Of a stretch of 64,000 nt of DNA, positions 35,501-44,232 are shown in pieces (the stretch's first letter is position 1; every line of letters begins with the position of its first letter). Location: the NCBI RefSeq assembly GCF_963678635.1, contig NW_026971550.1, forward strand, positions 1-64,000, in the 5' to 3' direction. The notes below the pieces were generated by a model, which was given only the letters and a program-made list of their open reading frames with translations, was not told where the DNA came from and ran no database searches. A program made the translations under genes and the position numbers. Origin of the DNA: Symsagittifera roscoffensis. Lineage: Eukaryota > Xenacoelomorpha > Acoela > Convolutidae.

Positions 35501-38500
35501 CTTATCATAGCGGCCGAGTCAGCTATGATAAAAGCAAAAACTTTGTTTTATTTTTTTAGCCCATTAAAATATTTGTTCATTGAATCGTTAGCCAAAATAA
35601 TATAAACATTTTCTGCAAGTTATTAAAAAAACGATGAAAATTTCTACCCGAATCTCAAAGACATAAACAAACACACGCAACGGCAACAAAAAATTACAAA
35701 AATTGGAAGAAACGCAGGAAAAAGAAACATATTTTTATCGATTAGTTGTAACGCTTCTGCAATGATAACTGTGGCCGGAAGTTTTTCCACTATTGTTCCG
35801 ACTTTCATAACGAAAAAAAAAACAGATTATTTGTGCTCGGGATGGTTTTTATTCTTCAGAAAAAATTTGACTTTTTACTGACGGAGTTTTTTCATTTATT
35901 GCTGTCCTGAGCTTACTTTTGAAAATATATTTCACCTGTAATCATTTTGGTGAAGTTATGGGGGTTTAGATTGCCATTTTGGCCAATTTGGGCAAGTAAC
36001 GCGCAATGTATTTCTCGCTTTTAATGCGTAAGTGGAGATTTAATCGTCTTAGAAATCGTTCCAAATTAGTTAACAGAACTTATTGTTCTGACTTTCGAAG
36101 AAAACGGAATATTTAAGCTCGGTGTTTTTTTATTCAGTCAATTTTCATCAACCGAATTAATAATTTTCAACAAAAATTTTTTATACCCCTTAAAATTACT
36201 GGCGATATATATCTCACCACCGATATTTCACCACCGATTTTTTTTGTAAAGTTTTGGTGCTTTGAAATTTGCTAAATTAGCCATGTTATGGACTAAATTA
36301 TGCGCGCTTTGAAGAGTTTATTGATAATGCTGAGAGCGTAAGGCAAAATAGTTATGCGTGGCGAATTATAATGCACAACAAAATCGTTCCAAATTGAATT
36401 GAGGCTAGCTAATTGGTCGTATTAATTTTGCACGACTCAAAACTTTACAATTTGATATCGTCCAAAATGTATAGGTTATCATCATTTTTTTCCCAAAAAC
36501 TATTCGATTTGAATTAAGGGACATTCGGAACATTCAGTGCTTTACCCTGATATACGAGCAGTCTTGTTTGATAGAATTGATTTGTTACAAGGAGAAACAT
36601 CTATCATTTTGTACTTTCTATGGCGTGTGGGGAGAAGATTTTCAAAAAAAATCTCAAATGTACAATAAAAAGTTTTTGTTTTAATTTTTTTTTCATTCAA
36701 GTTTTTGCACGTTATTACCGCGCCTTAGACTTTAAAGGGCAGTGGAAGTATTCAGGGCTTCGCCTTGAGTCAAGCAGTCTTGTTTTATTGTTTTTCAGAT
36801 TTTTGGAAGGAAACAAATAATATAGATATCATTTTTTATCACTGGCTGACCATTCCCGGCCGTCTAATTTGAACAAGAATTTATATCTTTTCTCAAGGTC
36901 AATTGAATGAAAATTTTTCAGTCAACAAAGCAGGAAATAGAGAGAGCAAAACTAGTCGTCTTATGTGATTGGGACAAATTGGGCTTTTAGTTAAAATGCT
37001 TCGCTGTCTGTTGATGACATGCTAGCCCGCAGGCACCTCATTGTATAGATTTTTCTTACAAAAATGTTTCACTTGATATCAATGAAACCCAAATCAGCTT
37101 AACTTTTGTTCCGAAGTGGATGTCTTTAGTATTGGAAGATGATTATTTGTAGCAGACTAAAAAATTATAGGGAGACAAGACTGCTCGTTGCTCGTATCAG
37201 GGCAAATCCCAGAATGTTCCGACTGCCCTTTATTTGGCCTCCATCAATTTGTGTAAATATTTTGATTTTTAGGATTATCCCGGTTCGAAATGCTCGAGTT
37301 ATTTTTTGACTTTCTCGACCAAAAACGGTATGCTTCGACCGTCTCGACCAAATTTTGGTATGTTTTGACTTTCTTGACCGAAATTTGATATGTTTCGATT
37401 TTCTCGACCAAATTTTGGTATATTTCGACTTACGACCAAAGTTTGGTATATTTTGACTTTCTCGACCTAAAAAAAAGGGTATGTTTCGAATTTGTTCGAC
37501 CCAGTTCAGATCTGTTTCAACGTTTTCGACCAAAATTTGATGTGTTATTTTTTTCTTCTAAGTTGTCGACCATTTGTTTGACCACGCATAGATACATTAA
37601 ATTTTTTCGAACAAAATTTGGTTTGCTTCGACTTTCTCGACCAAGTTTTTTTACATTTGTTTGTTCGACCCCGAATATTTTTATTTCGACTTTCTCTACC
37701 AAAAATGGGTATGTTTCGATTGCCTTGAATTTCTTGACGAACAAAAAACGTTCCAAATTATATCTGATCCATTTCTGATGCGTTTGAAGCGGTGTGACTA
37801 ACTATATGATGCGTAATGATTGTCTCAACTCTCTAAGTCACAAAAAATCTAGCTTAAATTTGAGCTAAACTGTAAATTTTTGTGTTGTTAGAAAAATACG
37901 CACAGCTTTTTTGTTATCAAGTAAATTGTTGACTGTTTAGAAAAAGACTAAGCAAGTTTTTTTGGCGCGCGCTTCCTTCTCAAAATTAGTAAATATTGGC
38001 AACGTTAGCGCTTTTGGAAATATTTTAGTGTCCATCAACCAAAAATGGATATCTCAAATTAATATAAAGGGGAAACCCTTTGGGTCAGTACCCCTAAGTG
38101 AAGGCGTCCGCACTCCCCCATACACCCCTTAGATCCTCTGGTGCCTGGTACTTTTGCGTAGATAACACGCTCAAAACTATTCTCAAAACTATTAAGATTT
38201 GTAAGACAGATATGGCGCGTTGATTGTCCCAAATTGGCCATATTGGAAATCCTTAAAACCCCTCTAGATACAACTAATTTCTTATAATTTATCCGACCAA
38301 AACTTTAAACGTAAATTAGGTTTCCCGCTAAAAGGATTGATTTTAGACATAACTAAAGAAGCCTCTAATTAGAGCCTAAAATATTCCAAAAAAAAGATGT
38401 TGCAAAAAGTTTTACATATTTACGAATTATCTACGAAAGATTTCAACTCCGTATAAAGGATCATAAGGAATCAGATAAGATTAGGATTTGTTTTTGCCAA

Positions 38501-41500
38501 AGTAACAAATTTGTTTTTGTCTTGAAGTAAACAAACTTCAGCGGCCTCAGCTGTTTGAAAACACCTCCTAGAGGTTAATGGGGAAAAATTCCATAAATAA
38601 ATTCCAAAAACAGGTAAAACATATTCAATTTTTCTATTTCTTTTTAAATGAAATTCTGACGTTACAAATCATCTCGTCGAAAAAATCTTCTTAGAAATTT
38701 GGCAAAATTAATTTTATTGTTTTTTGTTTTAAAAGATTTGTTAAAATAGCTTTTTTTATAAGATATGAGTTCCGCTAAAACCAGAAAGTTATAGCACAGT
38801 AGGGCTCAGATGATCGTAAAATTTCAACCAGACTACTCGTGTCAAGACAAAGCCCTGACTATTTCGACAGCTTTTTAAGGTCTTTAGAGCAAAGTACACC
38901 TAAAAAAACGTTCTATTTTATAAGTTTTTTTTATAAAAAAACCATCCCTCACGCGCCAATTAAAGTACATAAAGTACAAATTGATCAATTTTGCTCCTAG
39001 TAATCTAGCATTTATACTATAAAAAAATAGCTTTCAACAACCAATTTTGCAAAATTTTTACGACAGATATCGCGCTTTAGTTGTCCTAATTTGGCCATAG
39101 TGGCAATCTATAAAACCCCATAACTACAAAATGATCATAGGTTATTTTTTTTGTAAAATTGAGTTCAGGACAACAATAACTTTTAAATGATATAATTCAA
39201 TTTTGTCAAATTTTGCTAGTTAAATTGTCGGAACTGTCTGAAAAAAACACCCCCAGCACAAATATTCCGTCATTTTACTCGAAAGGAGTCAGAACAAAAA
39301 CACTGACAATTAGAAAAAACTGAAAAATTAACTTTCATCCAAAAATTGATATTTTTAGTTGAAATTTTTAATTTGATATCTTAATTTTTTTTCTAGAAAA
39401 CTAGGCTTAAGTTAGTCTTGCGTGTGAAAATTGGCGCTCTGTTTCCCGAAATCTAAGAAAAAAACAGTGAAAACATCTGTTCACTCTCCGATTTGAGAAA
39501 AAAGTAACTTCTGTTTTCCATGAGGCAGAAAAGGGCAAATTTTCATGCGTTTTAAAATACAGCTCAGTATTCCGAAACCATACATTTCATGACGGCATTC
39601 TTGAGTAAGAATAAACTTTTAGAGACTTTCCGTTTTCAGCTTTTATTTTGTTATTTTTCACGATAAAAAAGCTGCGGAATTCATAAGAAATTTTCAACAG
39701 TATATTTTCTTTCAAATCAGTTAAATGTGTTGCCTAAAGCTGATTACCTTTTATTAACTCACTCAATTTGTTCAACTTTATCAACTTACAAGGTTCAAAA
39801 ATATTCGCCATGGGAAGTAAAGAATCATTTTTATTCCTCAGCAAGAATAATTGTCAATCAAGAGCATTCAATATTATTTTCAATATTTAATGAATTTTAT
39901 AAAACTTTTTTCCAAAGCTTTTTTCCCTGAAGAACATGATAAAATAATGAGCTGGCTGGAGCGTGCAAACCATTTTCGAGATTTTCGTTAACCGTTTCGC
40001 CTGACTAACTTTGACTGCAATAATGGAACCATGCGAAATTTCTAGACGCACAAATAAACGGCCTTGAGTAGCAAGAAGAGATTCACTCAACAAAGCAGCT
40101 CAGTCTGGAATGATGGGAATTAAAACAAAATGACTATTCTTAAACAGGCCCGTCAAGGCCTATGGGTAACTCCTCTGCGTATCGTAGGAATCATAAGTGA
40201 TTATTAAGATAAATTTTTAACTTTGTCTGATGGATATTGATGCCCTAAGTTCTAAGCTCAAACATAAAATCTTTTTCACCTATTTATTTTGGTAATAACA
40301 AGGCTCAGAAATAAAAGTATCCTGAGTTGAGGCAAAAATTTTATCACCCAGTATTTAACACTATTCGAACTGTTTTGAGGCTTCAAAAATTAACCTTTTA
40401 TTTTTTAATAGGTGGTGCTGAAATTTTTGTCCCAAATTTGGTTTAGTTACTTTAAGGGACAGTCTTTAAATTATGGGTTTTTTGGTGAACTGTTTTCACA
40501 TAAAATTTTTTTTCATGTGTACTATCAAAATTTTGACAGCAGACCAAACAAATGGTGAATCACAAACTACGAACAAGCAGTACAATCGTCAACATTATAT
40601 GAAAGCGTTTTTTGGCGAAACGTTTTTAAGGTCAGATTATTTTCAAACTTAATCTCGAAAGAAAATTGGATGCGATATGTGTTCAGTTCCGAGAACATAA
40701 GACATATAAAACAGATGATTTAAAAAAGATAATACCTGAGAATGAATGACAAGCAAGATCCAATAAGAAAACTGTTTTGTGTCGAATAATCAGTGTTTTT
40801 ATTTTAGAACAACTTTTTCCACGAATACTGAAGCAAAAAAATTCAAAACAAAACTTTGAAACAAAACAAATAAATCAGACACAAGAAATGCCACTAATTG
40901 TTCATTTATCAATTTTTGTGTTTCCTGTCTAAGACGCATTTTAAGTTACAAGCGAAAAGCACAAAAGTTTGGAATATTAACAAGTTTAGTTCTACGAAAC
41001 CATGATTTTTTTCAACACCGAAGCAAATAACATTATCAAATTTAAGGGGAGTGGGGGGAGGGGCCGGAAAGAGCTGCCACAAGTTTTCGATAAGCTACAA
41101 CTGTCGCGCTGGCTAGTACTGTTAGTAGCAACTAAATTAATCGCAGCTGTTCATCTCAAAAATGAATTTATCGAGGATGATATGATTTGAAAATCGTTTC
41201 AGGTTTCTGTTTGAGCTAAAAAACAACCTTTTCTAATTTTTGGCTTATAATCTATTGCTCTTTTGATTTATGGTTCGTTTTTATTTTTGGATTTTTGAAA
41301 TATTTAAATTAGTATCGACAGTCACGGGAAATAAAAATTGCAACAGTTTGATTTCAACAAGCAAATTAACAAATTTGTGTCCACGATTTTGTAGGTTTCT
41401 TCGCAAATTTTTCAGATCTAGTTTGAAGTTTTGAAGCATGCTAGATTCAATTATTTGAAAAGAGCTGGCCTGGCCAACCTTTAAGAATTTTGTTTTGAAG

Positions 41501-42544
41501 GCCTAAATCAGCCAGTATAGAAAAAGAAATCCTCGTAAACAACACAACGAGCTTAAAAATATGGGCTGAAATGGGTAGTGGGTTCGTTTTGTCGGGAAGC
41601 TGATGAGCTTGAATTACTCTTCATCCCGCGGTAAAACGAAAGAACAGGATTTTAAAAGTTACGTGTAAAACGTGCGACAAAACGCAAAAAAAAATCGTTC
41701 ATTTGCTCGTTGACTTCAAAATTTTGCAACTTCTGTGTCCCGTGACTGAAAAGTTTCGATTTTTTATAAGAACCGAAGACAACTCAAGACATAGAAAGAC
41801 GACTGTCATCCAAACATTTGAGAACTAAAAACTAGCCAACGAATTCATCTCTGCTCGCATTTCTACATTACCTGTTATGAGGTGTCTAGCAGCTGAGTAC
41901 AACAGCTGTCTATGTTGCTCAAAACCCAGCGAAAACCCCCGCTGAGCCTCTTTTACGTGTTTAACGACTTCCGAGTTCTCCGGTTCATCGTTGTGCTTTT
42001 TGGGCTTTTTTTGAAAGTTTTGGGCTTTTTCAGATAGCTTCTCCTCGGAGAGCTTATTGAAAGTTGTCCCATTTGAAATATTAGCTGGCGCTGAAAAATT
42101 CCTAATTGGATTCAAATATTATACAAAACTTAAAAATTGCTCTATAACTTGATCTTATTTAATTTTGCTTTCTTTTTGTCTCGAAAATTCAGGAACTAAA
42201 TTTAGGAACTGCTAAATACATGGGGAAATTAGCAAACTTAACCCAATTTAAATGCTGAGGTGGATGATCTTAACATGCCTCATCTGAAAAGTATATGCAA
42301 AGAAAAATTGAATGGCTCTCGATGTAGTGTTTCTAAACTCTAATCAGTAACTTAAAAAAAATTAAGTTTATTTTTATTCACCTGTGATTTCGAACTTGAA
42401 TTGATGGTCGTTGTCTGAGTATCTAGCCTCTCCGAATAAAACCAAAAAACAGATTATAATCCAAGTTGTCGTAAGCAGGACGCAGTTTGTGGGTTTCCCT
42501 CTGATTCTGATAATTCCAAGCAAGCGGATAACTTCGCGATTCAT
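17344..42544 (-). CDS. nAChR-like Cys-loop ligand-gated ion channel gene, 5' part (four exons, 3' end outside window)
   Basis: Four exons on the minus strand (42544-42382, 42090-41872, 29792-29612, 17587-17344) total 807 nt and encode 269 residues without a stop. Junction phases 1, 1 and 2 match at every splice, and introns 1-3 have GT donors and pyrimidine-AG acceptors. The family forms pentameric neurotransmitter-gated channels in the plasma membrane; this part covers the signal region and the first two thirds of the extracellular domain. Family marks seen are YVRPV, FWAEMKW, WDPSKFGGI, MWIPDIMFFN and the first half of the Cys-loop (C, then FPFD at the expected spacing). Cysteine at the loop start followed by FPFD is nicotinic-like rather than GABA/glycine-like, but the transmitter and ion selectivity cannot be told because loops B and C and the pore are missing. 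Introns 2 and 3 (each about 12 kb) are loaded with repeats. No transmembrane exon was recognised further left. Confidence 0.9.
17588..19277. other. intron 3, proximal part
   Basis: AT-rich with homopolymer runs; apart from the possible MITE fragment at 18405 nothing is recognised. Confidence 0.6.
18405..18500. mobile_element. possible hAT-type MITE end fragment
   Basis: GGCGCGCAATTAGGGTTTTC, CGAGGAGTGGCAGATTTTCA and TCGAAAATTTTGTTGACC match the terminal region of the MITE family in reverse, but without a recognisable terminus. Confidence 0.35.
19278..19722 (-). mobile_element. HINE-like element, copy 2 (type I, diverged)
   Basis: The left stem-loop end is ATCAGGACGAAGCCCTGAAT with a mismatch. 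The interior shares the type I blocks (GATTAAATCTGCGCTTACGC, CTCAGGACAACAAAATG), and the right-end hairpin region is worn (TCCGTCACTTTCTTCGAAA). A partial internal duplication of the ACATGAAATAT stretch is seen at 19455-19500. Confidence 0.75.
19723..22966. other. intron 3, repeat-poor stretch
   Basis: No coding signal. One MITE fragment at 21480-21640. The remainder is unrecognised AT-rich DNA. Confidence 0.55.
21480..21640 (-). mobile_element. hAT-type MITE fragment
   Basis: GGTCGACCAAAAATGGATAA, AAAGGGGACCCCTTTGTGAA, GCGCCCCCCCTCCCTCTTAA and TCCGCTCCTG resemble the family's terminal region in reverse. Only one end is visible. Confidence 0.55.
22967..23501 (+). mobile_element. HINE-like element, copy 3 (full length, type I)
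   Basis: Starts GTTCCGACTTTCGATACGAA and ends with the stem-loop CAGGGCTTCGCCCTG, then ATACGAGTAAT and CTTG, followed by TTT. It is the mirror of the copy at 8995 and very close to it over the whole length. It lies in intron 3 of the receptor gene. Confidence 0.87.
23912..24400 (-). mobile_element. HINE-like element, copy 4 (type II interior)
   Basis: The stem-loop end is worn (CCAGCGCAAAGCCCTGAACG) but GTTCCGACTG follows. The right end matches the type I hairpin end (TTCCGTTACTTTCGATAC). The middle differs from type I: it has CATATCCAATAGTTTTTGGG, an inverted pair around CGTATGAAATTAATACG and GCGTTACGCTCTCAGCAATA. It lies 410 bp from copy 3, in opposite orientation. Confidence 0.8.
24955..25076. 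repeat. about 65-bp tandem duplication
   Basis: CCAACTCTTATGGCCAAAAC...ACACCAATTTTGTTTT occurs twice in tandem with a few changes (second copy from about 25021). Located in intron 3. Confidence 0.8.
25261..25431 (+). mobile_element. HINE-like element, copy 5 (171 bp, internally deleted)
   Basis: Begins GTTCCGACTT, keeps the GGGGTGGGTTT block, then jumps to the terminal ACCTTAAAAGGCAATCGAAA region, and ends with the perfect stem-loop and GAGCAGTCTTG|TT. Both ends are intact while the interior is missing, as expected for a mobilised deletion derivative. Confidence 0.82.
26571..26998 (-). mobile_element. HINE-like element, copy 6 (type II, stem-loop end lost)
   Basis: Starts at GAATGTTCCGACTGTCCCC, so the stem-loop end is truncated. 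It has the type II interior (ATCGAATTTTCGGGAAAAG, CACGTTACGCTCTCAAAATT). The right end is worn (TTTCGTTTTCTTCAAAAGTT). Confidence 0.75.
26999..28366. other. intron 3, repeat-poor stretch with CA microsatellite
   Basis: A locally GC-richer spot (GGCGCCGGCGCG near 27543) sits inside a minus-strand frame of 71 codons, but no family, splice context or conservation can be argued. Confidence 0.5.
27820..27852. repeat. CA microsatellite
   Basis: CTCACACTCA followed by an uninterrupted CA run to 27852. Confidence 0.95.
28375..28810 (+). mobile_element. hAT-type MITE, copy 3
   Basis: Same termini; perfect 8-bp duplication CATATATA (28367-28374, 28811-28818). It carries G and C homopolymer runs at 28390-28425 and the GGCGCCTTTGGCGCC palindrome near 28521. 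It sits in intron 3 of the receptor gene, about 1 kb downstream of exon 3. Confidence 0.94.
28819..29611. other. intron 3, distal part next to exon 3
   Basis: Contains loose reiterations of ATGCAAGATCTTG/ATCATGCAAAG at 29340-29470. No exon recognised. Confidence 0.5.
29612..29792 (-). CDS. Cys-loop receptor exon 3 (beta1-beta2 region of ligand-binding domain)
   Basis: The acceptor is a T-run followed by CTGCAG and the donor is ATG|GTAAGAG. The 181-nt exon encodes residues 129-187. It contains the conserved YVRPV motif near residues 146-150, the pattern V-x-F-x-L-x-L-x-QI (beta1/beta2) and FWAEMK, whose Trp aligns with the loop D tryptophan of nicotinic receptors. Two sequons (NSS, NQS) flank the RPV motif. 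The exon ends TG and joins G of exon 4 to give Trp188, completing KW-YNEFIQW. It is visibly richer in G and C than the surrounding intron. The opposite strand is also open here by chance. Confidence 0.92.
30485..31142 (+). mobile_element. HINE-like element, copy 7 (type I, interrupted)
   Basis: Type I interior from 30485 (GGACTTTCGTACTAGCCATT, CATGGACC, GTAACGCGCAATAAATT) to about 30746. Its apparent terminal stem-loop (TCAGGCTTTGTTTTTGATAT, then GAGCAATCTTG|TT) appears only at 31110-31142. The intervening 30747-31060 is a second element in the opposite orientation. The left hairpin is truncated. Confidence 0.65.
30747..31060 (-). mobile_element. HINE-like element, copy 8 (type II, nested in copy 7)
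   Basis: Starts CAAGAATGCTTTTATATCAA with the worn stem AGCAAAGCCCTG and GTTCCGACT. The interior is type II (CATATCGAATAGTTATTGGG, AATTAATACGACCCATCC, GTGTTACGTTCTCAGC). Its right part is missing past about 31060. Confidence 0.68.
31677..31836 (-). mobile_element. HINE-like element fragment, copy 9
   Basis: Only the hairpin-end third is present: CAAATTTGAGCTCAAGGCAA, TTCCGTCAAAATGAGCTAGC, CACCCGAGCACAAATG, ending near TATTCGGAACC. No stem-loop end is found on its left. Confidence 0.65.
31979..32523 (+). mobile_element. HINE-like element, copy 10 (type I)
   Basis: The left hairpin is worn (CTGACGGAAAATTTGTGCTC), the type I interior is complete (CCAATTTGGGACAATTAATA, ATTAACGAGTAAGCGG), and the end is CAGTCGGAACATTCAAGGTT, then GATACGAGCAGTCTTG|TT. 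The stem-loop has lost pairing (AAGGTTGCGCATTG). Confidence 0.78.
32524..34659. other. intron 2, repeat-poor stretch
   Basis: No coding signal or recognised repeat over 2.1 kb. Confidence 0.55.
34660..34985. repeat. TCGACC minisatellite, block 3 (degenerate)
   Basis: Loose repeats of GTTCGACCCATGATTCGA-like units (TTTGACCCATGATTC, GACCATTGATTCGAC, TTTGACCTACGATTCG). Older than the other blocks. Confidence 0.7.
35795..36782 (+). mobile_element. HINE-like element, copy 11 (type I, split by a nested copy)
   Basis: The left part (35795-36084) starts GTTCCGACTTTCATAACGAA and ends ...GTTAACAGAACTTAT. The right part (from 36567) resumes TTGATAGAATTGATTTGTTA and ends CAGGGCTTCGCCTTG, then CAAGCAGTCTTG|TT. 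In copy 3 these two parts are contiguous, so the 482 bp between them are an insertion. Confidence 0.82.
36085..36566 (+). mobile_element. HINE-like element, copy 12 (type II, nested in copy 11)
   Basis: Starts GTTCTGACTTTCGAAGAAAA, has the type II interior in this orientation (GCTGAGAGCGTAAGGCAAAA, GCGTGGCGAATTATAATGC, CGTATTAATTTTGCACGAC), and ends CAGTGCTTTACCCTGATATA, then CGAGCAGTCTTG. Its borders are defined by the interrupted copy 11. Confidence 0.85.
37177..37235 (-). mobile_element. HINE-like stem-loop-end fragment
   Basis: ACAAGACTGCTCGTTGCTCG (a short local duplication of GCTCGT), TATCAGGGCAAATCCCAGAA and TGTTCCGACTGCCCTT. Only the stem-loop end and the subterminal repeat are present; the sequence then enters TCGACC minisatellite. 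Confidence 0.7.
37295..37745. repeat. TCGACC minisatellite, block 2
   Basis: About 14 units near 30 bp on the theme GGTATGTTTCGACTTTCTCG plus ACCAAAATTT. Both strands are open over long stretches because the unit lacks stops, which explains the 111- and 122-codon frames. Confidence 0.88.
37960..38140 (-). mobile_element. hAT-type MITE fragment
   Basis: GGCGCGCGCTTCCTTCTCAA, GTAAATATTGGCAACG, GGAAACCCTTTGGGTCAGTA and GCGTCCGCACTCCCC follow the family interior order in reverse. The right terminus is worn (CACCCCTTAGATCCTC). Confidence 0.55.
38205..38290 (-). mobile_element. HINE-like interior fragment
   Basis: ATATGGCGCGTTGATTGTCC, CAAATTGGCCATATTGGAAA, AAAACCCCTCTAGATACAAC correspond to the middle of type I copies. 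It abuts a worn hAT-type MITE on its left. Confidence 0.5.
38828..39296 (-). mobile_element. HINE-like element, copy 14 (type I)
   Basis: Starts CCAGACTACTCGTGTCAAGA, CAAAGCCCTGACTATTTCGAC (worn stem-loop and inverted repeat). The interior has CATCCCTCACGCGCCAATTA and CCTAATTTGGCCATAGTGGC, and it ends CAAATATTCCGTCATTTTAC, then GTCAGAACAAA. It lies in intron 2 of the receptor gene. Confidence 0.76.
39297..41871. other. intron 2, proximal part next to exon 2
   Basis: The plus-strand frame at 41002-41190 includes a G-rich patch and a hydrophobic run (LSRWLVLLVATKLIAAV), but it has no splice context or recognisable family. Otherwise featureless. Confidence 0.5.
41872..42090 (-). CDS. Cys-loop receptor exon 2 (charged N-terminal extension and N-terminal helix)
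   Basis: The acceptor is TTTTTCAG and the donor CAG|GTAATG. The 219-nt exon has 2 + 72 codons + 1 nt and encodes residues 56-127. The first half is polar and rich in Lys, Glu, Asn and Gln, with sequons at NIS and NGT, and looks disordered. The second half (LGFEQHRQLLYSAARHLIT) resembles the N-terminal alpha-helix that caps the beta-sandwich of Cys-loop receptors. Together with exon 1 it makes the part before the canonical domain roughly 100 residues longer than in a typical nicotinic subunit, judged by the position of the Cys-loop (residue 256 for its first Cys). The final G joins AG of exon 3 to make Glu128. Confidence 0.8.
42382..42544 (-). CDS. Cys-loop receptor exon 1 (start codon, hydrophobic signal/anchor segment)
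   Basis: The ATG at 42544-42542 has an in-frame TGA 24 nt upstream, which supports this start. The exon encodes residues 1-54. A basic N-terminal region (residues 1-20) is followed by a hydrophobic run (about residues 21-37, containing TTTWIIICFLVLFG), consistent with a long signal peptide with cleavage near the GEA at 38-40. It ends ACAG and the donor reads GTGAAT; the split codon (G + CG) gives Ala55 with exon 2. The next acceptor is only 291 bp away. The ATG at codon 1 is the only Met before the hydrophobic stretch. Signal peptide function is inferred from composition. Confidence 0.8.
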
Positions 42545-44232
42545 TCTGTCCGGTCGAAAGTTCCATCAAAAGTAATGATTTTGCCACTGTTTATTAGTGA
42601 TTTCAATATTTGTTCACCTATTCTGGTAGCAAAAAACATGTTGATAGTTTTTTTCATGTGTTTTGTTGCATAAGTTGAATTTGCTGCTGTGATTAGGCGG
42701 TTGTCTAGATTGCTGAATTATTTACACATGAAAAAACTATATTTGTGTATAGCTTTTGTTTTGTACTTAACAAGAGTTATGGGTCGGGTAGGTCAGTGAC
42801 AGATTAAAAGAGAAGAAGTAACTTTAATCCAGCAGCCACATTTTGCTAATCAAACTTCAAAGAACTATATACAAGGTAACGCTGGGTAATTCTTACTGTA
42901 ATAATAGGTAATGTTGGGTAATAATGAGAAATAAATTTGGGTAATAATGTTTAGAAAAAATAGGGCTATTTTGGGTAGTATCAAAGAATTATGTAAATGA
43001 AAGATTTTGTTCTAGAATTGTTAAGGTCACTGGAAAAAGTAACATCACCTAGTCAAAATTTTTCACGCGTGAAGCTCTTCTATGAGCTTGGTAGAGCAAT
43101 CATGCCCAATAATTGAGCTAAATTTTACAAAGGCAGGCGAAATAAATGGGAAATCAACAAAATTTCTGAGCGACCAGTCTGAAAATTTGATTTTCTACCT
43201 GTGCTGGCCAATAAACAATGATTATTCCTGAAATAAAAATTCGAATTTCCGGATATTCCAAAAATGCATTGAAACGAAGTCTTCCCAATAGCATTGAGCT
43301 GTAAATTTGTAAAGTTCGTTCAAACTAACGAAAAAATCTGACCTTTAGTTTATACTGTGCTGATTTTTAGATGATAACAACCCCGGAATTTTAATGAACA
43401 GCCCAAAAAGTATCCATTTTCAAAGCCAATTACGTGAATTTGCAATGAATCAATATGCCTTTTTGCGCTGGTACTGAAACTGCCATTTATACATTATGTC
43501 AAGTACAGACGTTAAAGCCCTTCATTAATGTATTAGGGCTCTTAAAGCCATGACTAAAAAATCCTTGAATATGAATGTGTTTATTTTTGAACAATTTTTT
43601 TCAAAAAAAAAACTGATTCAATGTTTTTAGAGTTTAAACTAAAAGCTGAAGTTCTAACCCGAAAGATGTCAAAATTGACTCAATAAAACAGTAACAACCT
43701 TGATTTTTTAATCTAAAATTGCGTCCTTATTTGGCGTTTTTCCAAGTCAAATTTAGTAACAACTGAAGGCGGCGCAGCTAACAAGAAGTAAATTAAGAAG
43801 AGCGGTGGTAATAAATAAATAGCAGCGTCCAACGGAGGTAAACTCAGATAATTTTTGTTAGCTTAGAGTGGTGATGTTTTTTTCGATATTTCAGCTCTCC
43901 TGCGATTTTATTGAATGTTGTTTTTAATACATGTTTATTTATCCTCACTTTATTGATGGAACAACCGGTGAAAAAACAGTAGAAAAAAGTAGATATTTTT
44001 GCTCTGAAAAGACTGATTTTCTTATTTTTTGACGCTAGAGACTTTTTTGACTTGTCGGTTGTATTTATGTTTGATGTCAGTTAGAAATTTTTAAAAAGAA
44101 GAGTTTCTATTTTTTCATTGCTTTTATTGTTGATCTTTAATTAGAGTTTGAATTCAGAGAATTATCAATTGCACTCCTGTGTTTAGAGCCACATGTTCAC
44201 AAATTTCCCCTCAATAATATTTCACTTTTCAG
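42545..44232. other. upstream region of the receptor gene
   Basis: Should contain the promoter and 5' leader of the receptor gene. No core promoter element can be placed with confidence. It holds the TGGGTAATAATG minisatellite. Confidence 0.5.
42875..42985. repeat. TGGGTAATAATG minisatellite upstream of the receptor gene
   Basis: Degenerate units GCTGGGTAATTCTTAC, GGTAATGTTGGGTAATAATG, TTTGGGTAATAATG, TTTTGGGTAGTA. It lies about 330-440 bp upstream of the receptor start codon. Confidence 0.6.

Noticed and set aside
41002-41190. 62-codon plus-strand frame with hydrophobic run
   Set aside because: Inside intron 2; the G-rich patch suggests simple sequence, and no splice or family support exists.
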